From CAYSCX01 sp964429575 (GTDB lineage: Bacteria > Desulfobacterota > Binatia > Binatales > Binataceae): 41,184 bases of DNA. The position numbers were made by a program, and so were the translations under genes. The stretch spans positions 1-41,184 of the forward strand of contig CAYSCX010000024.1 in the NCBI GenBank assembly GCA_964429575.1, in the 5' to 3' direction. Every line of letters starts with the position of its first letter. The first letter of the stretch is position 1. Below, one piece after another: positions 8,337 to 14,909 of this stretch. The notes beneath the pieces were generated by a model. That model saw only the letters and a program-made list of their open reading frames with translations, had not been told where the DNA came from and made no database searches.

Positions 8337-8660
8337 TCAAGCAGCTGCAGCTGTCGTCCAACGGATTTCCGCGTTTGACGGGATATTTGTATCGGCCTTG
8401 CTCTCGTTTCTGAGTCCGGCCAGCTTGAACGGAATCATCTGGGCTTGGATCAGTTGCGCGAAGGGATCCCAACCGATGGGTGGCGATTGCGCTCGGCTAA
8501 ACCAAGGTGCACCCTTCGCGATCCATCGTTGCCGCAGTTCGGCATGTGTGGTCGCGTAGTCGTGGTAACCGAAGTGCGTGCCACAGCACGGGCAGATGGT
8601 GTCGTCCTGTGGGGGGCGCAGCAGTTCCCGATATCCGCACACGGGACATAGGTGCTTCAT
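8337..8660 (-). CDS. Cysteine-rich CPCC family protein
   Basis: A 107-residue protein matching the Cys-rich CPCC family: LCPVCGY at residues 4-10 and CPCCGTHFGYHDY at 23-35, giving a likely zinc site from C5, C8, C23 and C26 (C25 extra). The start is taken at ATG 8660, which overlaps the upstream stop as ATGA. A GTG at 8669 is an alternative with GAGGAG too close upstream. CPCC proteins are seen beside toxin domains in some genomes and may act as immunity or accessory proteins; that is context knowledge, not shown here. Translationally coupled to the toxin-like gene upstream. Confidence 0.8.
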   Translation of the reverse strand: MKHLCPVCGYRELLRPPQDDTICPCCGTHFGYHDYATTHAELRQRWIAKGAPWFSRAQSPPIGWDPFAQLIQAQMIPFKLAGLRNESKADTNIPSNAEIRWTTAAAA

Positions 8661-8977
8661 TTCTTGCACTGCTCCTCGAAATAGGCGAGATTATCCCGCT
8701 CGAGATGATATTTTGGATCGGGGCGGTAGAAGGTTTTTAGTATGCCGTCACGATTGCAAATGGCGAGGGTGTTGGTCGCGGTGTCGTAACGCAACACGTC
8801 GCCGTTCCGCCTTACACACTCCAGCATTGTATCGGTCATCGGAACCGTGAGGAACGCGATCGCCGCTGACTCGTAATCCGTTGCGGTCCTGAATTGCCCT
8901 CCGAACTCCACCTCGTGATCCTGAAAATGGTTCTCGCGTTCGAACCGGTCAATGAACCCGTAAACTGTTCCCGGCAC
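8657..8977 (-). CDS. Small protein resembling a polymorphic-toxin C-terminal nuclease domain
   Basis: A 106-residue protein from GTG 8977. The order of motifs (HFQDHEVEFG, TATDYESAAIAFL, CVRRNGDVLRYDTATNTLAI, DGILKTFYRPDP, NLAYFEEQ) matches C-terminal domains of secreted polymorphic toxins, which usually read as H-F-x2-H-x3-FG ... NGD-x-x-RYD-x2-TN ... DG-x-x-(K/R)TF-(F/Y)-x-PDP ... NLxYF. These are predicted ribonuclease-type toxins. Here it is free-standing. The frame stays open another 29 codons upstream (to a stop at 9065-9067) without ATG, GTG or TTG, so this may be the remnant of a larger protein. Overlaps the CPCC gene by 4 bases. Confidence 0.6.
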   Translation of the reverse strand: MPGTVYGFIDRFERENHFQDHEVEFGGQFRTATDYESAAIAFLTVPMTDTMLECVRRNGDVLRYDTATNTLAICNRDGILKTFYRPDPKYHLERDNLAYFEEQCKK

Positions 8978-9121
8978 ATTTTCTGCCCTTAGCGCAGACC
9001 ATCTAGCAGCAATCTTGTTAGCGTGTCCAATGTGCGGTAAGTGCGCTAGCGCCTCAGATACAGATTAACTTATTTCGCTTCAGTGTCGATTGCGACAATA
9101 CGGGTATCCGCGCCAAATCAT

Positions 9122-9133
9122 ACTACCGGTAGT
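9122..9133. promoter_or_regulatory. Palindrome ACTACCGGTAGT upstream of the toxin-like unit
   Basis: A perfect 12-base palindrome lies about 145 bases upstream of the toxin-like start, in AT-richer DNA. A degenerate second site, CTACTACGGGTAG, follows about 20 bases on. Paired related palindromes are typical of operators, but no regulator is identified in this unit. Confidence 0.35.
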
Positions 9134-9210
9134 GATTGAAAACCGGGCACCTACTACGGGTAGCTTTGTTCCGTAATTTTCGTCTGCGCGAGACACGGAG
9201 GGGCGCATCG

Positions 9211-9837
9211 TCATTTCGCTTCACGACGTGAGGTACGTTTGCGTACGGCTTGAGCTTGGTCGAGGCAGGCAATCGCGCGATAGAGGTTGCGCTTTACGGT
9301 CGCCTCGAAGCGGATGATCTTGTTGAGGTCTTCGTAGGGCGGCAGGACAAGCGAGTCAACATCCGCACGTCGAAACAGGTCGGCAATGCGCTGGCGGTGG
9401 GCGAGCTTGTCGAGGCCGAACGACCTTATCAAGGTATCGGTTGGGTACTCGGTTTCGGCGCGGTCGCGGTCGTCGTCTTCATCGCGCCACGCTTCGCGGC
9501 ATTCGTAGCGAAGCAACCGGCGGATTCTCCAGCAGCAAGCCGCGATTTCGTCGACGAGCATACGCTCAACGGCGTTGGCTGGTTGGTACTGGTCGACGAA
9601 TGCGTCGAGCATCGCCTTGAACTCCGCGGCGTGATCGCGGCCGTCGAGGAGGGGGCTGACGACGTCGCGGGCGAAGAAGCCATGCTTGAGCGGATTGAGG
9701 CGGACGGCGGCTTTGCCGGCGGGCGTGCGCGGGCCGGTGGACTTTTTTGCGTTGCTGTGGCGGACGATGAGCTGGCGGGGCGAGAGGGAGGAAGGTTCGA
9801 CAGCGGAGGCATCTGACGGGAATTCGGTGTCATCCAT
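9211..9837 (-). CDS. STGPRT-motif conserved hypothetical protein
   Basis: A 208-residue protein. The N-terminal third holds the recognisable block RHSNAKKSTGPRTPAGKAAV then RLNPLKHGFFA (about residues 26-56). A helical, acidic and arginine-rich body follows, with a conserved CCWRIRRLLRYECREAWRDE segment, and a basic C-terminus (RKRTSRREAK). Proteins with N-x2-xSTGPRTxxGKxx-S/R-xN-x-LKHG occur, often in several copies, in soil Acidobacteria, Planctomycetes and Binatota-like genomes; no function is known to me. Composition and the basic start motif would fit nucleic-acid binding, which is inference. A 34-base near-perfect palindrome lies 37 bases upstream of its ATG. Confidence 0.75.
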   Translation of the reverse strand: MDDTEFPSDASAVEPSSLSPRQLIVRHSNAKKSTGPRTPAGKAAVRLNPLKHGFFARDVVSPLLDGRDHAAEFKAMLDAFVDQYQPANAVERMLVDEIAACCWRIRRLLRYECREAWRDEDDDRDRAETEYPTDTLIRSFGLDKLAHRQRIADLFRRADVDSLVLPPYEDLNKIIRFEATVKRNLYRAIACLDQAQAVRKRTSRREAK

Positions 9838-10498
9838 CCGGACAGGTGTATCGCGGGAGCGAGGAGCGGGTAAGGATGAACTAATTCATGGATGAAGTAG
9901 TTCATCCCTGAACTGGCTGGCGCGACGGTAGCATTGATGCGGTCAGGAAATGCGCGGCGCATTCCTGGCTTGCCGGTACCGGCCGCGTCGCGGCCTCCGA
10001 GATCCTTCGGCTCCGCAGACCCTTCGGCTACGCTCAGGGCAGGCTTCGCTCTGAGTTTGTGAATTGTTCGGAGGTGCTGATTGTCCAGGCCGAGTGCGCG
10101 TAGCGAGGAAGCGCGCCGATGGCGCGAGAGCCTCGATGAGGATTGAGCCGGAGGAGAGGTTGGGCCACCAGGGTTTCGGAACCCTCACCCGCGCCGCCTG
10201 CGGCGGCTTGCCCTCTCCCGCGGACGACGCGGGCGAGGGGGTTAGGAAGCGCCTCGCCCGTTTTCTTCACAAGCTCTCGGGATGACAGAGGGGGGGCAGC
10301 GGGCGGCGCTCGTGATGGTGGAGGCGGAGAGAAGTTGAGAATCAGCCACACCGTCTTCCGGAATTCACAAGGGATAGGGCTCGGCAAATTGCGCCGCGCG
10401 ATTGTCCAAAATCGTTCGCTTTTCAGCGCGCGACGCGGGGTGTTACGATGCGCGCGTTCGCGCAACCATCGAGAGATCCCCCGTCGGAGAATTCCCCA
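9838..10498. other. Repeat-rich intergenic region
   Basis: No convincing gene in 660 bases. Besides the 9874-9907 palindrome it holds low-complexity patches: around 9995-10060 a CCTTCGGCT...CGCTCAGGGCAGG pattern common as dispersed filler in environmental genomes. Next is a hairpin GCCGCC-TGC-GGCGGC (10193-10207). An adjoining hairpin CCCTC-T-CCCGCG/CGCGGG-C-GAGGG (10211-10239) has the same style as the central stem of the composite elements but lacks their flanks. Short open frames here read through the repeats and were not accepted. Confidence 0.6.
9874..9907. promoter_or_regulatory. 34-base near-perfect palindrome upstream of the STGPRT gene
   Basis: Outer arms GGATGAACTA (9874-9883) and TAGTTCATCC (9898-9907) are perfectly complementary. 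The centre contains TTCAT-GG-ATGAA, itself an inverted repeat. Read as one palindrome, 30 of 34 positions match. It contains four ATGAA/TTCAT half-sites and sits 37 bases upstream of the start at 9837, so it could be an operator or a leader hairpin. Confidence 0.55.
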
Positions 10499-11518
10499 AT
10501 GAAACTCGATACCGGACTTATCGCCCGCAATCTCCGAGACGTTCCCGCCGCCGCGCGCGCCGCCGAGGAGGCCGGCTTCGACGCGGTCTGGACCGCCGAG
10601 GCGGGCGGCGACGGATTCCTGCCGGCCGCGCTCGCCGCGGAGCACACCAAGCGCATCAAGATTGGCACCGCGGTCGCGATCGCATTCCCGCGAAGCCCAA
10701 TGATCACCGCCTACACCGCGTGGGATCTCGCCGGGCTCAGCGAAGGCCGCTTCATCCTCGGCCTCGGCACGCAGGTCAAGGGGCACATCGAGCGGCGCTT
10801 CGGCGTCAAGTGGGAGGCGCCGGTGCCGAAACTCCGCGAGTACCTCCAATCGCTCCGCGCGATTTTCAAATGCTGGTCCGAGGGCGGCGCGCGGCTCAAG
10901 TACGAGGGCAAGTACTACAACTTCTCGCTGATGACGCCGTTCTTCACGCCGCTCAAGCACAACTTTCCGAACGTGCCGATTTACATCGCGGGCGTGAACG
11001 AGCGGATCATCCAGCTCGCCGGCGAGCTGTGCGATGGCCTCCATGCGCATCCGTTCCACTCGCCCAAGTACCTCAGGGAGTTCGTGCTGCCGAACCTCGA
11101 CAAGGGCTTCGCGAAGTCGGGGCGGAGCCGCAAGAACTTCGAGATTACGACCACCGCATTCGTGATCGCGGGATCCAATCGCGACGAGATCGAGCAGGCG
11201 AAGGCGGGCGTGCGCCAGCAGATCGCGTTTTACGCATCGACGCGCACCTACAAGGTCGTGCTCGACATGCACGGATGGGGCGATGTGTCCGCGCGCCTCA
11301 ATGAGAAGGCCGCCAAGGGCGACTGGGGCAGCATGGCGAAGGAAATCACCGACGAGATGCTTGACGTCTATGCGCTCACCGGAACGTGGGATGAGATCGC
11401 GGACAAGGTGAAGGCGCGCTACGACGGCTTGCTCGACCGCGTCGCGTTCTACATGCCGTATCGCGCGGGCGCCAATGACGCGCAGTGGCGCAAGATCACC
11501 AAGGCGTTCAACGGCTGA
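10499..11518 (+). CDS. TIGR03617-type F420-dependent LLM class oxidoreductase
   Basis: A 339-residue luciferase-like monooxygenase family protein (TIM barrel). Visible family features are MKLDTGL at the start, AAEEAGFDAVWTAE (about 21-34), the strand region IKIGTAVAIAFPRSPM and GLSEGRFILGLGTQVKGHIERRFG. The late block IYIAGVNERIIQLAGELCDGL matches the TIGR03617 group. Such enzymes use F420 or FMN for hydride transfer to an unknown substrate and are plentiful in Actinobacteria and Binatota-like genomes. The start is ATG 10499 with GGAGA eight bases upstream; an upstream ATG at 10448 was rejected because the extra 17 residues are unlike the family. The cupredoxin gene follows after 40 bases. 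Confidence 0.92.
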   Translation: MKLDTGLIARNLRDVPAAARAAEEAGFDAVWTAEAGGDGFLPAALAAEHTKRIKIGTAVAIAFPRSPMITAYTAWDLAGLSEGRFILGLGTQVKGHIERRFGVKWEAPVPKLREYLQSLRAIFKCWSEGGARLKYEGKYYNFSLMTPFFTPLKHNFPNVPIYIAGVNERIIQLAGELCDGLHAHPFHSPKYLREFVLPNLDKGFAKSGRSRKNFEITTTAFVIAGSNRDEIEQAKAGVRQQIAFYASTRTYKVVLDMHGWGDVSARLNEKAAKGDWGSMAKEITDEMLDVYALTGTWDEIADKVKARYDGLLDRVAFYMPYRAGANDAQWRKITKAFNG

Positions 11519-11558
11519 CACCTCGATTGCGAATGCGGGGTGATCGAGGAGGTTGCAG

Positions 11559-11996
11559 ATGACTCAGAAGAATCGAATCATGGCGATCGCGTTCGGATTG
11601 CTGACGCTCACGGCGCTTGTGGGCGCATCGGCTCCGGCGTCGGCGGCCGAGGGCGCGGCGGCGCCAAAGGCGGCGGCACCGGCGGTCAAGGAGTTCACGC
11701 TGGTCTCGGTGCTGATCAACGACGTCAAGTTCTGGCTCCCCGGCACGATCGTGGTGCACCAAGGGGACCGCGTGCGGCTCAAGCTTCGCAACGTGGTGCC
11801 CGGTGCGGAGAACCAGCACGGGTTTTCAATCCCCGAGTACAACATCACGGAGCTGGTGACGCGCGGGCAGGACAAGACGGTCGAGTTCACCGCCGACAAG
11901 GCCGGGCTGTTCCGCTACATCTGCCAGATTCATGCGCCGCACGTCGGCGGCGAGCTGGTGGTTACGCCCGAACACCGCATGATGAAGATGAAGTAG
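11559..11996 (+). CDS. Exported cupredoxin-domain protein
   Basis: A 145-residue protein with a signal peptide (basic start, hydrophobic core at about residues 8-22, cleavage near ASAAEG). An Ala/Pro linker and one cupredoxin beta-sandwich follow. Candidate copper ligands are the His in AENQHGFSIPEYN and the cluster YICQIHAPHVGG, i.e. Cys, His two residues on, then another His three further. There is no methionine in the usual plastocyanin position, so it is nearer nitrosocyanin or CuA-like folds than blue copper proteins. The likely role is periplasmic electron transfer or copper handling. The start is ATG 11559, with GAGGAGG ending six bases upstream. Confidence 0.88.
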   Translation: MTQKNRIMAIAFGLLTLTALVGASAPASAAEGAAAPKAAAPAVKEFTLVSVLINDVKFWLPGTIVVHQGDRVRLKLRNVVPGAENQHGFSIPEYNITELVTRGQDKTVEFTADKAGLFRYICQIHAPHVGGELVVTPEHRMMKMK

Positions 11997-12058
11997 CGTC
12001 GCGCGAGCGGCGCACCGGCGCTGCCATCGGCATTCGAAACGGCTAGGCTGGGGTGACG

Positions 12059-12907
12059 ATGCGCAAGCACGTCCTCTACGCCCAGTCGCCCGAGTGGCGC
12101 GCACTCATCGAGCGCGCCGACGCATTGATGGCGGGCGCGGATTTCCGCCGTCACAAGCGGACCAAGAAGGTCGAGGCTGGGTTCGTCACCGGGCCCGGCG
12201 GCGCGCCGGCGTTTTTGAAACGGGTCGAGACACGCGCGTGGCTGGGCGGCATCGCCGAGCGCATCCGCGGCTCACGCGCGGCGCGCGCGCTCGCGGGAGC
12301 GTCGATGCTTCGCGCGGGCGGCTTCGCGCATCCCGCGCCGCTGGCCGCGATGGAAGTCCGCGCACTGGGGGCGGTGCGCCAGACGTATGTGCTTAACGAG
12401 GCGCTCGGCGGCGCAACGATCTTCAGCGAATACATGCTCGGGCGGCGCAGCGAGTTGAGCCGCGACTACCGCCGCCGCAAGCGCATCGCCGATGCGGTCG
12501 CGGCGCAAGTGCGGCGTCTCCACGACGCCGGCATCTACACGATTGATTTGCAGGAAACCAACATCCTTCTCGAAGAGAAATCGGGGGTGCTCGGAATCTA
12601 CTTCGTCGACCTCGAGGACTTCCGGCGCGCCGATCCGGTCGCGTGGCGCGAGCGGCTTGCCAATCTGGTCCACCTCGATCGGAGCGTGGGACGGTTCGTG
12701 TGCCGCGCCGGACGTCTTGCGTTTCTCTACAGCTACCTCGGCCGCAGGCCCGGCCGAGCGGAGGCGCGCAAGATCGTCGGCGAGTTGATGGGCATCCGCG
12801 GCGAAATCGAACGGCGCTGGCGCCGGCGTCACGCAGGCGTGGGCGGCGCGGCCGCGCCGAAGCCGGCGGCGGCGCCGCTTTCGCGCGCGGCGGGCGGCGG
12901 CGAGTAG
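12059..12907 (+). CDS. Kdo/WaaP-like lipopolysaccharide kinase family protein
   Basis: A 282-residue protein kinase-like fold. The key block HDAGIYTIDLQETNILL (about 158-174) supplies the catalytic Asp and the metal-binding Asn. GIYFVDLEDFRRAD supplies the second metal Asp in DFG position, as in Kdo kinase/WaaP/RIO-type enzymes. A glycine-poor N-lobe (GFVTGPGGAPAFLKRVE) precedes it. This suggests phosphorylation of a lipopolysaccharide core or another small envelope substrate at the cytoplasmic face; the substrate cannot be read from sequence. The tail is low-complexity Ala/Gly-rich. ATG 12059 is preferred; a GTG six bases upstream is possible. The VIT1-type gene starts 5 bases after its stop. 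Confidence 0.82.
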   Translation: MRKHVLYAQSPEWRALIERADALMAGADFRRHKRTKKVEAGFVTGPGGAPAFLKRVETRAWLGGIAERIRGSRAARALAGASMLRAGGFAHPAPLAAMEVRALGAVRQTYVLNEALGGATIFSEYMLGRRSELSRDYRRRKRIADAVAAQVRRLHDAGIYTIDLQETNILLEEKSGVLGIYFVDLEDFRRADPVAWRERLANLVHLDRSVGRFVCRAGRLAFLYSYLGRRPGRAEARKIVGELMGIRGEIERRWRRRHAGVGGAAAPKPAAAPLSRAAGGGE

Positions 12908-12912
12908 CCGCG

Positions 12913-13638
12913 ATGGCGTTCAGCATATTCCGCCGCGAGTACGATCATCACACCGAGCAGATCCACGCGTCGGGCGGCAAGGCGCTGCGCGACCTGATGC
13001 TGGGCGTCAACGACGGGCTGGTCGCGTCGTTCGCGGTGACCTCGGGCGTCGCGGGCGCGTTCACGTCGGAGAGGATCATCCTGATGGCGGGGCTCGCCGA
13101 GATGCTTGGCGGCGCGGTATCGATGGGTCTGGCCGCATACGTCTCGGCGCGCTCGCAGCTCGAGTTTTACCGCAGTGAGATCGAACGCGAACGCGAGGAG
13201 ATCGAACGCTGGCCGGAGCGGGAACGCGAGGAGATCAAGAGCATCTACCGCGGCAAGGGTTTCTCGGGGGCGCTCCTGGAGCAGATTGTAGCGCACATCA
13301 CCGCGGAACCCGACCGCTGGTGCGGCGTCATGATGCGCGAGGAGCTGGGCTTCAGCGACGACGTCTTCGATCCGCCCGCGCGCTCCGCGCTGACCGTCGG
13401 ACTCGCCTACCTGTTCGGCGCGGCGGTGCCGGTGTTGCCGTATGCGTTGGTTGCGCGCGCGGACGGCGTGATGGTCTCGGCGATCGCGACCGCCGCGGTG
13501 CTGTTTGGCGTGGGCGCCGCCAAGACGATCATCACGACGCGCTCGTGGTGGCGCAGCGGTCTGGAGAGCATGCTGATCGGAATCGCTGCGGCGACGGTGA
13601 CTTACCTGGCGGGTTCGTACTTCGCCGGCGGCGGTTGA
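12913..13638 (+). CDS. VIT1/CCC1 family transporter
   Basis: A 241-residue membrane protein of the VIT1/CCC1 (iron/manganese) transporter family. LRDLMLGVNDGLVASFAVTSG (about 24-44) is the first membrane helix with the family DGLV motif, followed by a helix with MLGGAVSMGLAAYVSARSQ. Then comes a cytoplasmic Glu-rich metal-binding part (EIEREREEIERWPEREREEI), and three further helices to the C-terminus. It should export Fe2+ or Mn2+ from the cytosol by proton antiport, by family analogy. It follows the kinase gene with 5 bases between and faces the sulfotransferase gene convergently with a 14-base gap. No terminator stem was seen there. Confidence 0.9.
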   Translation: MAFSIFRREYDHHTEQIHASGGKALRDLMLGVNDGLVASFAVTSGVAGAFTSERIILMAGLAEMLGGAVSMGLAAYVSARSQLEFYRSEIEREREEIERWPEREREEIKSIYRGKGFSGALLEQIVAHITAEPDRWCGVMMREELGFSDDVFDPPARSALTVGLAYLFGAAVPVLPYALVARADGVMVSAIATAAVLFGVGAAKTIITTRSWWRSGLESMLIGIAAATVTYLAGSYFAGGG

Positions 13639-13652
13639 AATGCGCGCGAGGA

Positions 13653-14534
13653 CTAATCGTTGTTCGCTTCGAGGTCGCGCTGCTCCTTCCACGGGGGCAG
13701 AGCCCGGTCGAGCAACTTTTCGAGGTCTTCTATTTGCGGCAGGAAGTACGCGCGCAGCCGGCGCTCCTGGGCCGGATCGATCGGCGGATACTCCTTAGCG
13801 CCGGTGAAGAAGAAGAACGCCAGGCGCCCCGGTGCCTCGAGTTCCTTTGAGATTCGCGTCCAGTGCCGTTCGCGCGCGATCTCGCTGAGTCTGCGGCCGA
13901 GGCGCGCGAGGATGAGACTTCGCGGCATGCCGACACTGGCGTTGACGCGGCGCGTGCCGAGCGGCGAGGCGCTCAGATCGATGTGCGGTGCGCCAATGAA
14001 TTCGCACACGCGATCCAGAAACATCTGCCGGTCCGCCTCGAGTTCGTCGTACAGCACGGCGAGCACGTTGTCGCGCCCGAACACTCTGAACCACCCCGCG
14101 AGATTCGAAGCGTACGAATGCGCCGCGCCGAGCCGCGAACGTTGCTTCTCAAAGTTGAACGGTCCGCGGATGATTCGCGTGCGATGCATGATCTTGTAAT
14201 GCGACCAGACGCGCTCCACGGGATTGCGCAGAGTGACGATTATCTTGCAGTTGGGGATGTGATGCGCGATGCGGTCGCGCGCCTGCGGGCGATCAAAGCA
14301 GGCCGGGTCGAACTCGCCGATGGGCAACTCCGGCGGACAGTCGCGGAAGAATTCCTTGTACCAATCGACGCCGCGCCCGTATTCCCAGACGAAGAATTGC
14401 GTTTCCTTGACGCCCTTGGGAAGTCCGACGTGCCCGGACAGCGCCGCATGCAACCAGGTGGTGCCGGTGCGCGGCGGACCGACGCCCATGAAGCCGGGCA
14501 GGCGATCCGCTCCGGTCCGCTTTTCACCGCTCAT
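13653..14534 (-). CDS. PAPS-dependent sulfotransferase family protein
   Basis: A 293-residue protein. GVGPPRTGTTWL (about 17-28) is the 5'-phosphosulfate-binding loop. TLRNPVERVWSHYKIMH (about 101-117) is the 3'-phosphate-binding motif with Arg and Ser, as in Sulfotransfer_1 domains. It should transfer sulfate from PAPS to a hydroxyl of an unknown carbohydrate, lipid or metabolite. The protein starts as ATGA overlapping the Rieske stop, so the two are translationally coupled. That pairing is unusual and suggests the Rieske protein acts on the same substrate. No signal peptide, so cytoplasmic. Confidence 0.9.
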   Translation of the reverse strand: MSGEKRTGADRLPGFMGVGPPRTGTTWLHAALSGHVGLPKGVKETQFFVWEYGRGVDWYKEFFRDCPPELPIGEFDPACFDRPQARDRIAHHIPNCKIIVTLRNPVERVWSHYKIMHRTRIIRGPFNFEKQRSRLGAAHSYASNLAGWFRVFGRDNVLAVLYDELEADRQMFLDRVCEFIGAPHIDLSASPLGTRRVNASVGMPRSLILARLGRRLSEIARERHWTRISKELEAPGRLAFFFFTGAKEYPPIDPAQERRLRAYFLPQIEDLEKLLDRALPPWKEQRDLEANND

Positions 14535-14836
14535 ACTTCGATCAGAATGTCATCGCCGTCGGTCTTCACCGCGAAGCATGCGACCTTGACGTTGGGATCG
14601 TCGAGATTCGCGCCGGTGGTGACGTCGTATTCCCATCCGTGCCACGGACAGGTCACGTTGGCGCCGTCGAGTTCGCCCTCGGCGAGCGGGCCGCCGCGAT
14701 GTTTGCAGGTATTGTCGATCGCGAAGAACTTTCCGCCGACGTTGAAGAGCGCAATTTTGCGGCCGGCCGGCTCGACGGTGATTCCGGCGCCCTCTGGAAC
14801 GCCGGCGCGGGTTGCAACCTTGATGAACTCCGCCAC
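14531..14836 (-). CDS. Rieske [2Fe-2S] ferredoxin-like protein
   Basis: A 101-residue single-domain Rieske protein. Ligand motifs are C-K-H (about C44, H46) and C-P-W-H (about C63, H66), within NTCKHRGGPLAEGEL and VTCPWHGWEYD. Length and loops match the small NirD/naphthalene-dioxygenase-ferredoxin type, which passes electrons to an oxygenase or reductase. No oxygenase is adjacent. The start is GTG 14836 with GGAGG about 10 bases upstream; longer in-frame readings up to 14896 look non-family. Four-base ATGA overlap with the sulfotransferase downstream. Confidence 0.9.
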   Translation of the reverse strand: MAEFIKVATRAGVPEGAGITVEPAGRKIALFNVGGKFFAIDNTCKHRGGPLAEGELDGANVTCPWHGWEYDVTTGANLDDPNVKVACFAVKTDGDDILIEV

Positions 14837-14909
14837 GATGAAATTACCTCCGCGGATTGCGGGTCGATTGTAGGGAGCGCCGCACGGAGCGCGCAACCGA
14901 AGGGCACGG

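Noticed and set aside
10193..10239. Two hairpins considered as another copy of the composite element
   Set aside because: Only the central-stem style is shared; the A and B hairpins and CTAG ends are missing.
10034..11521. Long minus-strand open frame opposite the F420 oxidoreductase
   Set aside because: It is Arg/His/Asp-rich, lacks any domain and mirrors the third-position GC bias of the plus-strand gene, which has full family motifs.
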